Positions 1 to 7,268 of a stretch of DNA of 22,794 bases are shown here, in pieces; position 1 is the first letter of the stretch; every line of letters begins with the position of its first letter. Made by a program: the position numbers and the translations under genes. The DNA comes from an uncultured Clostridia bacterium (lineage in GTDB: Bacteria; Bacillota; Clostridia; Oscillospirales; Ruminococcaceae), in assembly GCA_938014915.1 (NCBI GenBank), contig CALLQQ010000009.1:1-22794 (forward strand), given 5' to 3'. The notes under the pieces were generated by a model. That model was not told where the DNA came from. It worked only from the letters and a program-made list of their open reading frames with translations, and searched no databases.

Positions 1-41
1 GTGTTAGAATTAAGTATATCGCTTAATGGGGGGATATTAAT

Positions 42-1079
42 ATGAATAAGATAGCAGCGCTCCTTTGTGCTGTGCTGATGATATATGTATTCGGTGGATT
101 GCGTGACAATGCGGTATTTGCGGAGAATTCAAGTGATACTAGCGAAGAAGATGCCGCACCTGTTGATTCCTCTACCACTACAACCACTACCACAACTGAA
201 AGTTCCAGCGATTCTACTACAACTGAGGAGTCTACAACCGAAAGCTCAAGCGAAACCACCACAACTGAAGAAACCACCACAACCGAAGCAACCACAACTA
301 CCACTAAGAAAAAGAAGAAGAAAACTACTACGGTAAAGACGACCACTACCACAACTGAGGAAGTTACCAAAACCACGACCGAAACCGAAGAAACAACCGA
401 AGAAGAGGAAGACGCGAGCGTTATAATATCAAGGGATGTACTTATTGCGGCATCGGAGTCGGGCGATGATGTAAAGGTGAGTGGCTTTACGGAGGGTGGA
501 TTCGAATATCAATGGCTTATAAAGGGAACGGACATCTCTGGCGACATAACCGACATTGATGTTACGGTATATGATACATCGGATTATAAGGATAGAATGA
601 GGGCATTCGTGCCACGTCATATTGGATTAGCTGCTATTTCTTTTGCGGAGAATGGCGCATTGCCAGCGAAAGCACAGCTAACCATTGATACCGGGGGAGT
701 GCTTGCAACCGGTGAAGCGTATCTATATACATATAATCGGGCAACGGGCAGGGCAGAATTAGTTGAGGAAGTAAAATTTGCCGACGATAAGGTAGAGATA
801 ATTTTACAGGAACGAATGGATTATTTTTTAACTGACCAGTTGCTAGAAGAGCAGTCAAAGGAAATGAGCGGCGCCGTTAAGCTAACGGTAATGACGGTGA
901 TAGGGCTCCTAGTCGCAGGCATATTCGGACTTGTCGTATCTAAGGTAAGGGATATTCAAGTTTATCGCAGGGAACTCATTGACGATACGCAAGCTGATGG
1001 ACTTTACACCGTTGATGATGAAAACATCGATGCCGATTTAGATATTGCGGAGGAAGAACGGCACTATACTGATGAATAG
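42..1079 (+). CDS. Thr-rich, membrane-anchored surface protein
   Basis: 345 residues of unknown function, read here as a cell-surface protein. Residues 1-27 form a signal peptide (K3, hydrophobic 5-19, likely cut after VFA27). Residues 44-120 are a low-complexity Thr/Glu/Ser linker interrupted by six lysines (89-94). Residues 125-265 form a beta-rich module containing IGLAAISFAENGALP, resembling modules I recall from Ruminococcus surface proteins that end near a DYxLTD motif (here DYFLTD). A transmembrane helix follows at about 280-301, then an acidic tail of about 45 residues predicted to be cytoplasmic. The ATG is preceded by a GGGGGG ribosome binding site at a normal distance. The tail is too long for an LPXTG-type sorting signal and none is seen, so this is probably a membrane protein rather than a sortase substrate. 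The promoter lies outside the window. Function unassigned. Confidence 0.85.
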   Translation: MNKIAALLCAVLMIYVFGGLRDNAVFAENSSDTSEEDAAPVDSSTTTTTTTTESSSDSTTTEESTTESSSETTTTEETTTTEATTTTTKKKKKKTTTVKTTTTTTEEVTKTTTETEETTEEEEDASVIISRDVLIAASESGDDVKVSGFTEGGFEYQWLIKGTDISGDITDIDVTVYDTSDYKDRMRAFVPRHIGLAAISFAENGALPAKAQLTIDTGGVLATGEAYLYTYNRATGRAELVEEVKFADDKVEIILQERMDYFLTDQLLEEQSKEMSGAVKLTVMTVIGLLVAGIFGLVVSKVRDIQVYRRELIDDTQADGLYTVDDENIDADLDIAEEERHYTDE

Positions 1080-1082
1080 CTA

Positions 1083-1120
1083 AAAAAACATCTATGAAGT
1101 TAACTTCATAGATGTTTTTT
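1083..1120 (+). terminator. Perfect-palindrome terminator after the surface-protein gene
   Basis: A 38-base perfect palindrome with arms 1083-1101 and 1102-1120 starts four bases after the stop codon. The arms begin with six A and end with six T, so it should work as an intrinsic terminator; the core is AT-rich (CATCTATGAAGTT). Confidence 0.85.
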
Positions 1121-1173
1121 CTTTAACAGAAAGAAAATAAGTGATAAAAAGTATGAAGAAAGTGAGATTAGCC

Positions 1174-1202
1174 TTGACAATTAAGTGAAAGTCGGATATG
1201 CT
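1174..1202 (+). promoter_or_regulatory. Sigma-A promoter of the GH26 gene
   Basis: TTGACA at 1174-1179, a 17-base spacer, then TATGCT at 1197-1202. This gives a transcript of roughly 85 bases before the ATG at 1294. It is the only good promoter between the upstream terminator and the gene, so the GH26 gene is predicted to be monocistronic. Confidence 0.7.
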
Positions 1203-1293
1203 ATGTAAAACAGAGCGAATATTAGCACGATTTAGCTAAAATGCAACACCGTATTACTTAAAATATGATAATTGTTTGAAAGGGGCCGTCAAT

Positions 1294-2424
1294 ATGAATT
1301 TAAGAAACTATAAAACAGATGTCGATGCATTACTAAAAAAGCTGGATAAGAAAAAGGTAGATCCATCACGCCTTGTGTCGGATAATGCAAGCAAGGAATC
1401 CATACAACTATTTGAATATATTAAAGCTAATTATACTAAACGTATAATTAGCGGTCAGCAATATCTATTCGAACCCGAATACGAAGATATTGTATATTAT
1501 CGTTACAGCGGCAGATTGCCAGCGATGAAAGGCTATGACTTCATGGACGATACTGGACGAAATAAAGCACGTGAGCAGACCACGAGGGCGATCCGCTGGG
1601 CGAAGGAAAGTGGCGGAATTGTCACGATGTGTTGGCATTGGTATGTGCCTAAACGCATGGACGACAAAGATGCAGGTTATGCCTTTTATAGGGAAGATAA
1701 TCACTTTGATTTAATTAAAGCAGTGACGGAGGGTACACCCGAATACGAGCTAGTAATTGATGATATCGACTGTATAGCAAATTCCCTGCGCCGTTTGGAG
1801 GATGAAGGCGTTGCCGTTCTATGGCGCCCACTCCATGAGGCGAATGGCGCTTGGTTCTGGTGGGGGAATGTTGGCAAAGAGAGCATCGACGCATATAAAA
1901 AGCTATGGTATATAATATTTGATAGGCTAGAAAATCTTCATAAGCTGACGAATTTAATTTGGGTATGGAACGGGCAGAGCAAGGATATGGCGGTACATCC
2001 GAATACATATGATATCGTCGGTGAGGATATTTATCCACCAACGAAAGGACGCGACCATTCTTCACAGAAGGCGAAGTTCGATGAAGTGACCAGTTATACA
2101 CATGGCAAAATGGCGACATTGTCCGAGTGCGGATTCATTCCCGATCCCGACAATCTCAAAAAGGACAAGGTATATTGGTCGTGGTGGTTACCATGGTGGG
2201 GGCAATTCGTTCACGCAGTAGATGAAGATAATCGCCCAATTTTAGATGAAAAGGGAATGCCAACATATAATGAAAATTACCTTGATGATGAATACATCAA
2301 TAGGGTATTCAACGATGATTATGTTATCACTCTTGATGATTTACCCTGGTTCGATACGAAAAAGCATAAACTACCGCCGCTAGTTCAGCAATTTATTAAT
2401 GAGGGTAAATTGCCGAAGCGTTAA
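1294..2424 (+). CDS. Glycoside hydrolase family 26 (beta-mannanase type)
   Basis: 376-residue GH26 enzyme, predicted to hydrolyse beta-mannan or a related beta-glycan with retention of configuration. The family signature is clear: WRPLHEANGAWFWWG with the likely acid/base E182, and TLSECGF with the likely nucleophile E278. CWHWYVP and the aromatic IWVWNG and WSWWLPWWG stretches are typical of the sugar-binding cleft. One catalytic domain fills the protein; there is no carbohydrate-binding module, dockerin or linker. The start is ATG 1294, with GAAAGGGG eight bases upstream; a longer TTG frame at 1276 would run through that ribosome binding site. No signal peptide is visible, so the enzyme should be cytoplasmic and act on imported oligosaccharides, unless it leaves by another route. 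It is flanked by its own promoter and terminator. Exact substrate (mannan, glucomannan, beta-1,3-xylan, mixed-linkage glucan) cannot be read from sequence. Confidence 0.92.
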   Translation: MNLRNYKTDVDALLKKLDKKKVDPSRLVSDNASKESIQLFEYIKANYTKRIISGQQYLFEPEYEDIVYYRYSGRLPAMKGYDFMDDTGRNKAREQTTRAIRWAKESGGIVTMCWHWYVPKRMDDKDAGYAFYREDNHFDLIKAVTEGTPEYELVIDDIDCIANSLRRLEDEGVAVLWRPLHEANGAWFWWGNVGKESIDAYKKLWYIIFDRLENLHKLTNLIWVWNGQSKDMAVHPNTYDIVGEDIYPPTKGRDHSSQKAKFDEVTSYTHGKMATLSECGFIPDPDNLKKDKVYWSWWLPWWGQFVHAVDEDNRPILDEKGMPTYNENYLDDEYINRVFNDDYVITLDDLPWFDTKKHKLPPLVQQFINEGKLPKR

Positions 2425-2430
2425 ACGATA

Positions 2431-2460
2431 AAAAAAGGTGCTGAATTCAGCACCTTTTTT
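2431..2460. terminator. Bidirectional palindromic terminator
   Basis: A 30-base perfect palindrome (A6, GGTGCTGAA/TTCAGCACC, T6) between the convergent GH26 and methyltransferase genes. Symmetric A and T tracts allow termination on both strands. Its last base abuts the stop codon of the minus-strand gene. Confidence 0.92.
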
Positions 2461-3579
2461 CTATTTAAAATACATATATAATTGGCATTTAATCATACCG
2501 TTATAGAGTTTTCTGCGTCTGTCGGCCTTCTTACCGAAAATATTTTCAAAATTTTCATGCGGTGAAATAATATATGCATTCCGATCACTTGTCTTTTCAA
2601 ATACTTCTCCCATAGTAGAATAAATGCCCTCAGCCTCCTTGATTTCAAGCATTCGCTCACCATAAGGGGGATTGCATATTACGATCATTTCATCTTCATT
2701 GTAGGTGAAATCTCTAATATCACGATTCTCTACACGAATTCTACTTGCGACGCCCGCCTTTTTCGCATTTGCCATAGATAATTCTATGGTATCGCCGTCA
2801 ATATCATAGCCATAGCATTTGAATTTGGCATCACGGCGGATAAGCGATAATGCACGTTGACGTTCCTGCTGCCACAATTCTTCGGGAATGAATTGCCAGT
2901 CCTGCGATATAAAGCGTCTTTTGATGCCGGGAGCGATATTCAGCGCACGATATGCCGCCTCAATGAGGAATGTGCCCGATCCGCAGAATGGATCGCACAC
3001 GGTGCTATTAGGGCGCACCCTAGCAAGATCAACGATACCGGCGGCAAGTGTTTCTTTAATCGGTGCAATGTTCGATTTGCGGCGGTATCCTCTCTTATGG
3101 AGCCCGACACCGGATGAATCTATCATTATAGCAACATTGTCCTTGTGTATCGAGAATTGTATTTGAAATAGCGCACCAGTTTCTTCAAACCATTCGATAT
3201 GGTATTTATCTTTTAAGCGATCAACCGCCGCTTTCTTAATTATTGATTGGCAATCCGGTATAGAATGTAATTTAGAATTAATCGAATGTCCTTTTACGGG
3301 GAATGCGTCTTTCTTACCAATGAATTTCTCAAATGGTAGAGCTTTTACACCCTCAAACAATTCATCAAAGGTTGTTGCTTTAAATTCGCCCAGAACGATG
3401 AGAACCCTCTCAGCAGTGCGTAGTGAAAGATTAGCACGTATTAATGTTGTATAATCTCCAGTGAAGCTAACTCTGCCATCGGTAGTGACGATGTTTTCCG
3501 CACCGAGCCGCTTAATTTCATTCGATAACAACCCCTCTAAACCAAAGTGGCAAGGGCAAGTGAATTTCAAGTTTTCCAT
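2461..3579 (-). CDS. THUMP-domain RNA methyltransferase (YpsC/RlmL-like)
   Basis: 372-residue class I S-adenosylmethionine-dependent methyltransferase of the COG0116 type, which modifies guanine N2 in 23S rRNA in characterised members. The N-terminal ferredoxin-like/THUMP region (about 1-160) begins with CPCHFGLEGLLSNEI. The catalytic half has the SAM-binding loop DPFCGSGTF at 196-204 and the amino-methylation motif NPPYGER at 303-309. Length fits the single-domain bacterial form; the second methyltransferase domain of E. coli RlmL is absent. The start is ATG 3579, preceded by GGAAGGA nine bases upstream. A longer frame to 3618 would begin inside the hairpin at 3611-3645, so I reject it. It lies downstream of the penicillin-binding protein gene and may be partly co-transcribed with it. 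The precise modified nucleotide is inference. Confidence 0.9.
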   Translation of the reverse strand: MENLKFTCPCHFGLEGLLSNEIKRLGAENIVTTDGRVSFTGDYTTLIRANLSLRTAERVLIVLGEFKATTFDELFEGVKALPFEKFIGKKDAFPVKGHSINSKLHSIPDCQSIIKKAAVDRLKDKYHIEWFEETGALFQIQFSIHKDNVAIMIDSSGVGLHKRGYRRKSNIAPIKETLAAGIVDLARVRPNSTVCDPFCGSGTFLIEAAYRALNIAPGIKRRFISQDWQFIPEELWQQERQRALSLIRRDAKFKCYGYDIDGDTIELSMANAKKAGVASRIRVENRDIRDFTYNEDEMIVICNPPYGERMLEIKEAEGIYSTMGEVFEKTSDRNAYIISPHENFENIFGKKADRRRKLYNGMIKCQLYMYFK

Positions 3580-3610
3580 TTTAAATAGTCCTTCCAGATA
3601 GTCATATATT

Positions 3611-3645
3611 AAGGGCACTTGCAGATTCGCATTGCAAATGCCCTT
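3611..3645 (-). terminator. Hairpin between PBP and methyltransferase genes
   Basis: 13-base-pair stem (AAGGGCATTTGCA on the minus strand, one G-U pair) with a nine-base loop, starting seven bases after the PBP stop codon. No T tract follows, so it may be a leaky terminator or an mRNA 3'-end stabiliser rather than a strong stop. Confidence 0.5.
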
Positions 3646-3652
3646 AGCGTGA

Positions 3653-5869
3653 TTACGAACCTGATCGTGGTAAATTCGATGGTCGGTAATATCCTATCGC
3701 AGTATTTTTAGTATTCTCTCCAGCAAGTAGCCCAGTATTCAAGTCAAACCGTGCTTCAATAACATCGGGATCCACCTTAAAAGTTGGCGATGAATGTTTA
3801 TTAGCATATTCACCGAATACATTCTTCCAGATTTGCGCCGAACTATAAAAGATATTACCCATGTCTTTACGTTGCTTATATCCATACCATACTGCCGATA
3901 CATAATCGGGAGTACAGCCGACAAAATATATATCGTGGTTATCTTGCGATGTTCCCGTTTTGCCAACAACTTCAACATTGCTTAATTTTGCGGCGGTACC
4001 TGTTCCGTTCGGACCCTCTACAACTTGTTTTAGCATACGATTCATTACATATGCGGTATCGGGCTGAATTGCTTGAATGCCGACGGGCTTATATTCGAGA
4101 ACAGCATTACCCTCCGGATCAATAACTTTTGTGAATGTAGTTGGCTTATAATACACTCCACCATTGCCAAAGATTTGGAAGGCAGCACATTGCTCAACGG
4201 TGGTAATACCATCTGTCAAGCCGCCAAGTGCGAGTGGAGAATAATCAATATCGGTGAACACACGCCCGTTATCTTCTACCCTTGACGCTACTAAAGATGT
4301 ATATCCGAGTCTTGTCGTTAAGAAATCGAACGAAGTTTTAGGGCCGAGCCTATCGAGTATTTCTACTGGAATAGTGTTAAGTGAACGCTCAAGCGCCTTA
4401 TATACGGGTATGTGAGCATTTGAATAAGTTTTGCTATAATTCTGCGGGAATTTCTTCTTTACGCCATTTTCCTCAATAATTTTAAAATACTTGTCTTTTA
4501 CCATTGTTGACCATGTTATCATATCGAGATTGAGGGCAGGCGCATAGACGCCGACAGGCTTCATAGTCGATCCGGGGGAGCGCTTCTCCATAGTGGCGAA
4601 GTTCCACCCTCTGGCGGTTTTTTCGCCGATACCACCGACAATGGCGAGGATATGCCCATTATAGTCCATAGCAACAAACGACGATTGTGGATATTCATCC
4701 AGTGTATAGCTGGTAAAAGCCTTGTTATTCTCATACTTTTTCTCAACCGCAGTCTGCATATCTAGGTCGACGGTAGTGTAGATTCTATACCCGCCGCTAT
4801 AAAGCTTCTTAGTTGCGGAATCACGATCCATTCCAGTTTTATCTTGGATGCCCTTGATGACATCTTCAATTACAGCGTCGACAAAATAGCTGTTGGAGAT
4901 TTGCTCGGCCTTTGATGCCTGTTCATTTTTGTCCCTTGCCTCATCGGTTGAAGCATATCGTAATACGATTTCTTCTTCTTTTGCCGCCTCATATTCCTCA
5001 TATGATATGGCACCATTATCATACATTTGCTCTAATACGTATAGCTTTCTAGCGGCATTTTTCTCAAAATTTTTATACGGATCGTTGACGGGCGGATTCT
5101 TAGGAATCGCCGCAATACACGCAGCCTCTGCAATAGTTAATTCGGATACATCTTTACCGAAATAGTAGTCCGAGGCAGCCTGAACACCGCTAACACTATT
5201 ACTAGCAAGTCCAATATAGTTGAGGTATGCCTCAAGAATATCATCTTTTGTATAGTGTTTCTCCATATTCATAGCACGGAAAATTTCCCGCAGCTTCCTT
5301 GATATATCTTGCTTATCGTCACCCGTAACGTTCTTTACGAGTTGCTGGGTAATTGATGAGCCACCCTGCTTAGTATCGTAGAAATGCAGGAACAAATTCG
5401 CAAATGATGCGAAAGTCCTCTTCCAATCGATGCCATCATGATCGAGGAAACGTTGGTCCTCAGCACAGATGAATGCATCCCTAACATGGCGGGGCACTTG
5501 ATCAAGATCAACCCAAATACGGTTTGCCTCATTATGGAGTCTCTTTATTTCTACTTCATTGCCACTTTTATCATAGGCATAGATAATTGTTGTGTAGTTT
5601 AGCTTTAATTTATCAATTTCAATATCGAGCATACTATCATCGGCGAAATTCATTATATATACAGTCAATGCCGTCGCAACAATTGAGCCCGTAATTACAG
5701 CAACTAGGAATAGAGAGATAAATGTTGTCCCAATAACGGTGAGAGTCCTTTTAAGTGGGCTTTTCTTTTTTCTTCGTTTTATAGTCTTTTTAACTGGTTT
5801 TTTTGTATTCGTTGATTTATTTGCGGATTTAGATTTAGCGGGGGATTTCCTTTTAGGCTTTCTATCCAT
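3653..5869 (-). CDS. Class A penicillin-binding protein (PBP1A family)
   Basis: 738-residue bifunctional cell-wall synthase that polymerises lipid II and cross-links the glycan strands outside the membrane. Residues 1-41 are an extremely Lys/Arg-rich cytoplasmic tail, followed by a transmembrane anchor at about 43-72. The GT51 transglycosylase domain shows EDQRF (catalytic E137), the following HDGIDWKR and GGSSITQQLVKN. The transpeptidase domain has the active-site Ser-x-x-Lys S434-TMK, the SxN motif S496-L-N498 and the KTGT motif starting at K637. The protein ends shortly after the transpeptidase domain, without PASTA or fibronectin modules. An AAAGGAG ribosome binding site lies ten bases before the ATG, and a likely promoter lies at 5960-5988. 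All key residues are present, so it should be active. Naming as ponA/mrcA-like is by family only. Confidence 0.96.
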   Translation of the reverse strand: MDRKPKRKSPAKSKSANKSTNTKKPVKKTIKRRKKKSPLKRTLTVIGTTFISLFLVAVITGSIVATALTVYIMNFADDSMLDIEIDKLKLNYTTIIYAYDKSGNEVEIKRLHNEANRIWVDLDQVPRHVRDAFICAEDQRFLDHDGIDWKRTFASFANLFLHFYDTKQGGSSITQQLVKNVTGDDKQDISRKLREIFRAMNMEKHYTKDDILEAYLNYIGLASNSVSGVQAASDYYFGKDVSELTIAEAACIAAIPKNPPVNDPYKNFEKNAARKLYVLEQMYDNGAISYEEYEAAKEEEIVLRYASTDEARDKNEQASKAEQISNSYFVDAVIEDVIKGIQDKTGMDRDSATKKLYSGGYRIYTTVDLDMQTAVEKKYENNKAFTSYTLDEYPQSSFVAMDYNGHILAIVGGIGEKTARGWNFATMEKRSPGSTMKPVGVYAPALNLDMITWSTMVKDKYFKIIEENGVKKKFPQNYSKTYSNAHIPVYKALERSLNTIPVEILDRLGPKTSFDFLTTRLGYTSLVASRVEDNGRVFTDIDYSPLALGGLTDGITTVEQCAAFQIFGNGGVYYKPTTFTKVIDPEGNAVLEYKPVGIQAIQPDTAYVMNRMLKQVVEGPNGTGTAAKLSNVEVVGKTGTSQDNHDIYFVGCTPDYVSAVWYGYKQRKDMGNIFYSSAQIWKNVFGEYANKHSSPTFKVDPDVIEARFDLNTGLLAGENTKNTAIGYYRPSNLPRSGS

Positions 5870-5959
5870 AATAAAACAACTCCTTTCGTTCTTGAGTGGG
5901 CATTAATTATGTAAACGTACAGATATGGGCTAATGCCGCACATACATCAAACAATAGTC

Positions 5960-5988
5960 ATTATAGCATATATTATAGTAAAAGTTAA
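5960..5988 (-). promoter_or_regulatory. Putative sigma-A promoter of the PBP gene
   Basis: On the minus strand, TTAACT (5983-5988), 17 bases, TATAAT (5960-5965), about 90 bases before the ATG. A second overlapping candidate (TTGCAT, 18 bases, TATAAT) sits slightly upstream. The region is very AT-rich, so chance matches are possible. Confidence 0.45.
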
Positions 5989-6142
5989 TAACATAATGCA
6001 ATTAATTGTTATCTAATTGAATAAAAAATGGTTACAAGGCAACAATAATATAAAACAATCTTATATAATGATTACAATGGTTTTACAGATGATTTTTCTA
6101 AATAAAATTCCTTACCTAATTTTAGCCGAAAGGGTGTAAAAA

Positions 6143-6469
6143 ATGAATCGAAAAATGACATATATCTTAATTGCCTTTACAATGGTGATTTCATTGCTAT
6201 CGGTATCATTTGTAAAGCTTAGCAGCACAAGTGCAGATGCCACGCAGCAATTCTCACAAACGCAAGTTACGACGGCCGCCCCATTCTACATCATAAAAGA
6301 ATATAAGGGGCGAATTGCAGTGTTCATAAGCAACCAGCAGGAGCCAATGCGTGAATACGATACCTATGTAAGCACCCTACCCGATGAAGATAAGGAATTG
6401 CTCAAGAACGGCATTGTGGCGATGAATGACGAGGAACTACGTGAGCGTATTGAAGATTACACCAGCTAG
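6143..6469 (+). CDS. Small exported protein, clostridial, function unknown
   Basis: 108 residues. Residues 5-24 are a hydrophobic segment after NRK, acting as a signal peptide or membrane anchor (possible cleavage near SADA). A short Gln/Thr linker follows, then a compact domain from about residue 50: YIIKEYKGRIAVFISN, then PDEDKELLKNGI and a closing ELRERIEDYTS. This arrangement (IKEYxGxIAVF, LPxxD, EDY end) recalls small extracytoplasmic proteins common in spore-forming Clostridia and loosely the C-terminal domain of BofC; that link is from memory and weak. The GAAAGGGTG ribosome binding site is well placed for ATG 6143. A TATAAT lies at 6064-6069 but has no convincing -35 partner. It is a single gene ended by hairpins at 6464-6552, just before the convergent tRNA cluster. 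Confidence 0.75.
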   Translation: MNRKMTYILIAFTMVISLLSVSFVKLSSTSADATQQFSQTQVTTAAPFYIIKEYKGRIAVFISNQQEPMREYDTYVSTLPDEDKELLKNGIVAMNDEELRERIEDYTS

Positions 6470-6498
6470 GGAACTATCTCTAGTGAACTAGCTTTATT
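6464..6498 (+). terminator. Stem-loop overlapping the stop codon of the small exported protein
   Basis: AGCTAG (6464-6469, containing the TAG stop) pairs with CTAGCT (6488-6493), with an inner ACTA/TAGT stem and a TCTC loop, followed by TTATT. The stem is short and AT-rich and the T tract imperfect, so this is a modest terminator candidate. Confidence 0.4.
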
Positions 6499-6514
6499 GG
6501 TAACCCCCTCCCAT

Positions 6515-6552
6515 AGTCGGATTGTTCATGTGAAATGAGGAACAATCCGGCT
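6515..6552. terminator. 13-bp inverted repeat between convergent units
   Basis: AGTCGGATTGTTC (6515-6527) and GAACAATCCGGCT (6540-6552) form a 13-pair stem with one G-U pair and a 12-base loop, followed on the plus strand by AATTTTA. It may end transcription of the upstream small gene or back up the tRNA terminator from the other side. Confidence 0.5.
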
Positions 6553-6565
6553 AATTTTATGCAAG

Positions 6566-6593
6566 AAAAACGCCGAGAGTATTCCCCCGACGT
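6566..6593 (-). terminator. Intrinsic terminator of the tRNA operon
   Basis: On the minus strand, ACGTCGGGGG, a four-base AATA loop, CTCTCGGCGT and then T4. The ten-pair stem has three G-U pairs. It starts eight bases after the CCA end of tRNA-Gly. Confidence 0.75.
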
Positions 6594-6600
6594 CTTTAAA

Positions 6601-6676
6601 TGGAGCGGATTACGAGGCTCGAACTCGCTACCTCCACCTTGGCAAGGTGGCGCTCTACCAGATGAGCTAAATCCGC
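6601..6676 (-). tRNA. tRNA-Gly (GCC)
   Basis: 76 bases with a complete cloverleaf. Acceptor GCGGATT pairs with AATCCGC; anticodon stem CACCT/AGGTG has loop TGCCAA around GCC; T arm GTTCGAGC and an encoded CCA end. Last gene of the four-tRNA transcript. Confidence 0.95.
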
Positions 6677-6745
6677 AGATTATATTGTACATTCATCATA
6701 ATAAAGCCAAAGGCACGATAACAATCGGCCTCTGACCTATTAATT

Positions 6746-6821
6746 TGGTGCCTCCGGTCGGAATCGAACCAACGACACAAGGATTTTCAGTCCTTTGCTC
6801 TACCGACTGAGCTACAGAGGC
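6746..6821 (-). tRNA. tRNA-Phe (GAA)
   Basis: 76 bases. Acceptor GCCTCTG pairs with CGGAGGC (one G-U pair); anticodon loop CTGAAAA gives GAA; T loop GTTCGATTC; encoded CCA end. Third in transcription order. Confidence 0.95.
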
Positions 6822-6824
6822 GAA

Positions 6825-6901
6825 TGGCGACCTGGATGGGACTCGAACCCACGACCTCTAGCGTGACAGGCTAGCATTCTAACCAGCTGAACTACCAGGC
6901 C
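6825..6901 (-). tRNA. tRNA-Asp (GTC)
   Basis: 77 bases. Acceptor GGCCTGG pairs with CCAGGTC (one G-T pair); anticodon stem CTAGC/GCTAG with loop CTGTCAC gives GTC; encoded CCA end. Only three bases separate it from tRNA-Phe. Confidence 0.95.
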
Positions 6902-6906
6902 AATTT

Positions 6907-6982
6907 TGGTGGGAGCAATAGGGCTCGAACCTATGACCCCCTGCTTGTAAGGCAGGTGCTCTCCCAGCTGAGCTATGCTCCC
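6907..6982 (-). tRNA. tRNA-Val (TAC)
   Basis: 76 bases. Acceptor GGGAGCA pairs with TGCTCCC; anticodon stem CTGCC/AGCAG region with loop around TAC; T loop GTTCGAGCC; encoded CCA end. First gene of the tRNA operon, five bases before tRNA-Asp. Confidence 0.95.
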
Positions 6983-7015
6983 TCACCAAATCGCTATCTT
7001 GTAGCGACGAATTAT

Positions 7016-7044
7016 ATTCTACTACATTTTTTGATATATGTCAA
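7016..7044 (-). promoter_or_regulatory. Sigma-A promoter of the tRNA operon
   Basis: On the minus strand, TTGACA (7039-7044), a 17-base spacer and TAGAAT (7016-7021), placing the transcription start about 25 bases before tRNA-Val. Near-consensus and well placed. Confidence 0.8.
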
Positions 7045-7198
7045 CACCTATTTTGAACTTTTGCTCAAAATATTATAATAAAATTATAAGAATGTGCTTT
7101 CATACACCTAAATAGCGATAAATTCATGATTTACGACGAAAATTTGCCTTCAATCACGCACTACATATAAGCATAAATGAAAAGTTCTCTTTTTATGC

Positions 7199-7225
7199 TA
7201 ACATTTTGATAAAACTTGCCGATAT
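7199..7225 (+). promoter_or_regulatory. Sigma-D (sigma-28) promoter of the flagellar operon
   Basis: TAAC at 7199-7202, exactly 15 bases, then GCCGATAT at 7218-7225. This matches the Firmicute sigma-D pattern (TAAA, 15 bases, GCCGATAT) with one mismatch. It lies about 40 bases before the flgM ATG and shows that the upstream part of the longest open frame (from 7206) is promoter, not protein. Placing flgM, its own anti-sigma gene, under sigma-D makes a negative feedback loop. Confidence 0.85.
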
Positions 7226-7268
7226 ACATAGTAAGCAGAATGTTATTATGCCTAAAAGGAGGATGGCA

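Noticed and set aside
23..376. 117-residue open frame antisense to the Thr-rich linker (Val/Ser-rich product)
   Set aside because: A mirror of the low-complexity coding strand; no ribosome binding site and an implausible poly-Val product.
165..410. Dense ACC/ACA/ACT repeat, also seen on the other strand at 19831-20064
   Set aside because: These encode Thr-rich linkers in frame with signal-bearing proteins; spacing is irregular and there are no repeat-spacer units, so neither CRISPR nor a mobile repeat.
1020..1079. Possible sortase sorting signal at the end of the surface protein
   Set aside because: No LPXTG, NPXTN or similar motif precedes the membrane helix, and about 45 residues follow it.
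1276..1293. TTG start giving a GH26 enzyme six residues longer
   Set aside because: The TTG lies inside the leader and the added codons contain the GAAAGGGG ribosome binding site for ATG 1294.
1200..1293. Catabolite-control (cre) site in the GH26 leader around GAGCGAATATTA
   Set aside because: Matches only the central bases of the consensus and lacks the flanking symmetrical half.
6480..6735. Short open frames on both strands across tRNA-Gly
   Set aside because: They run through a tRNA gene and its terminator; the sequence is explained by the tRNA.
6601..6982. tRNA cluster as an integration site for a mobile element
   Set aside because: All four tRNAs are intact; no integrase gene and no repeated tRNA 3' end was found nearby.
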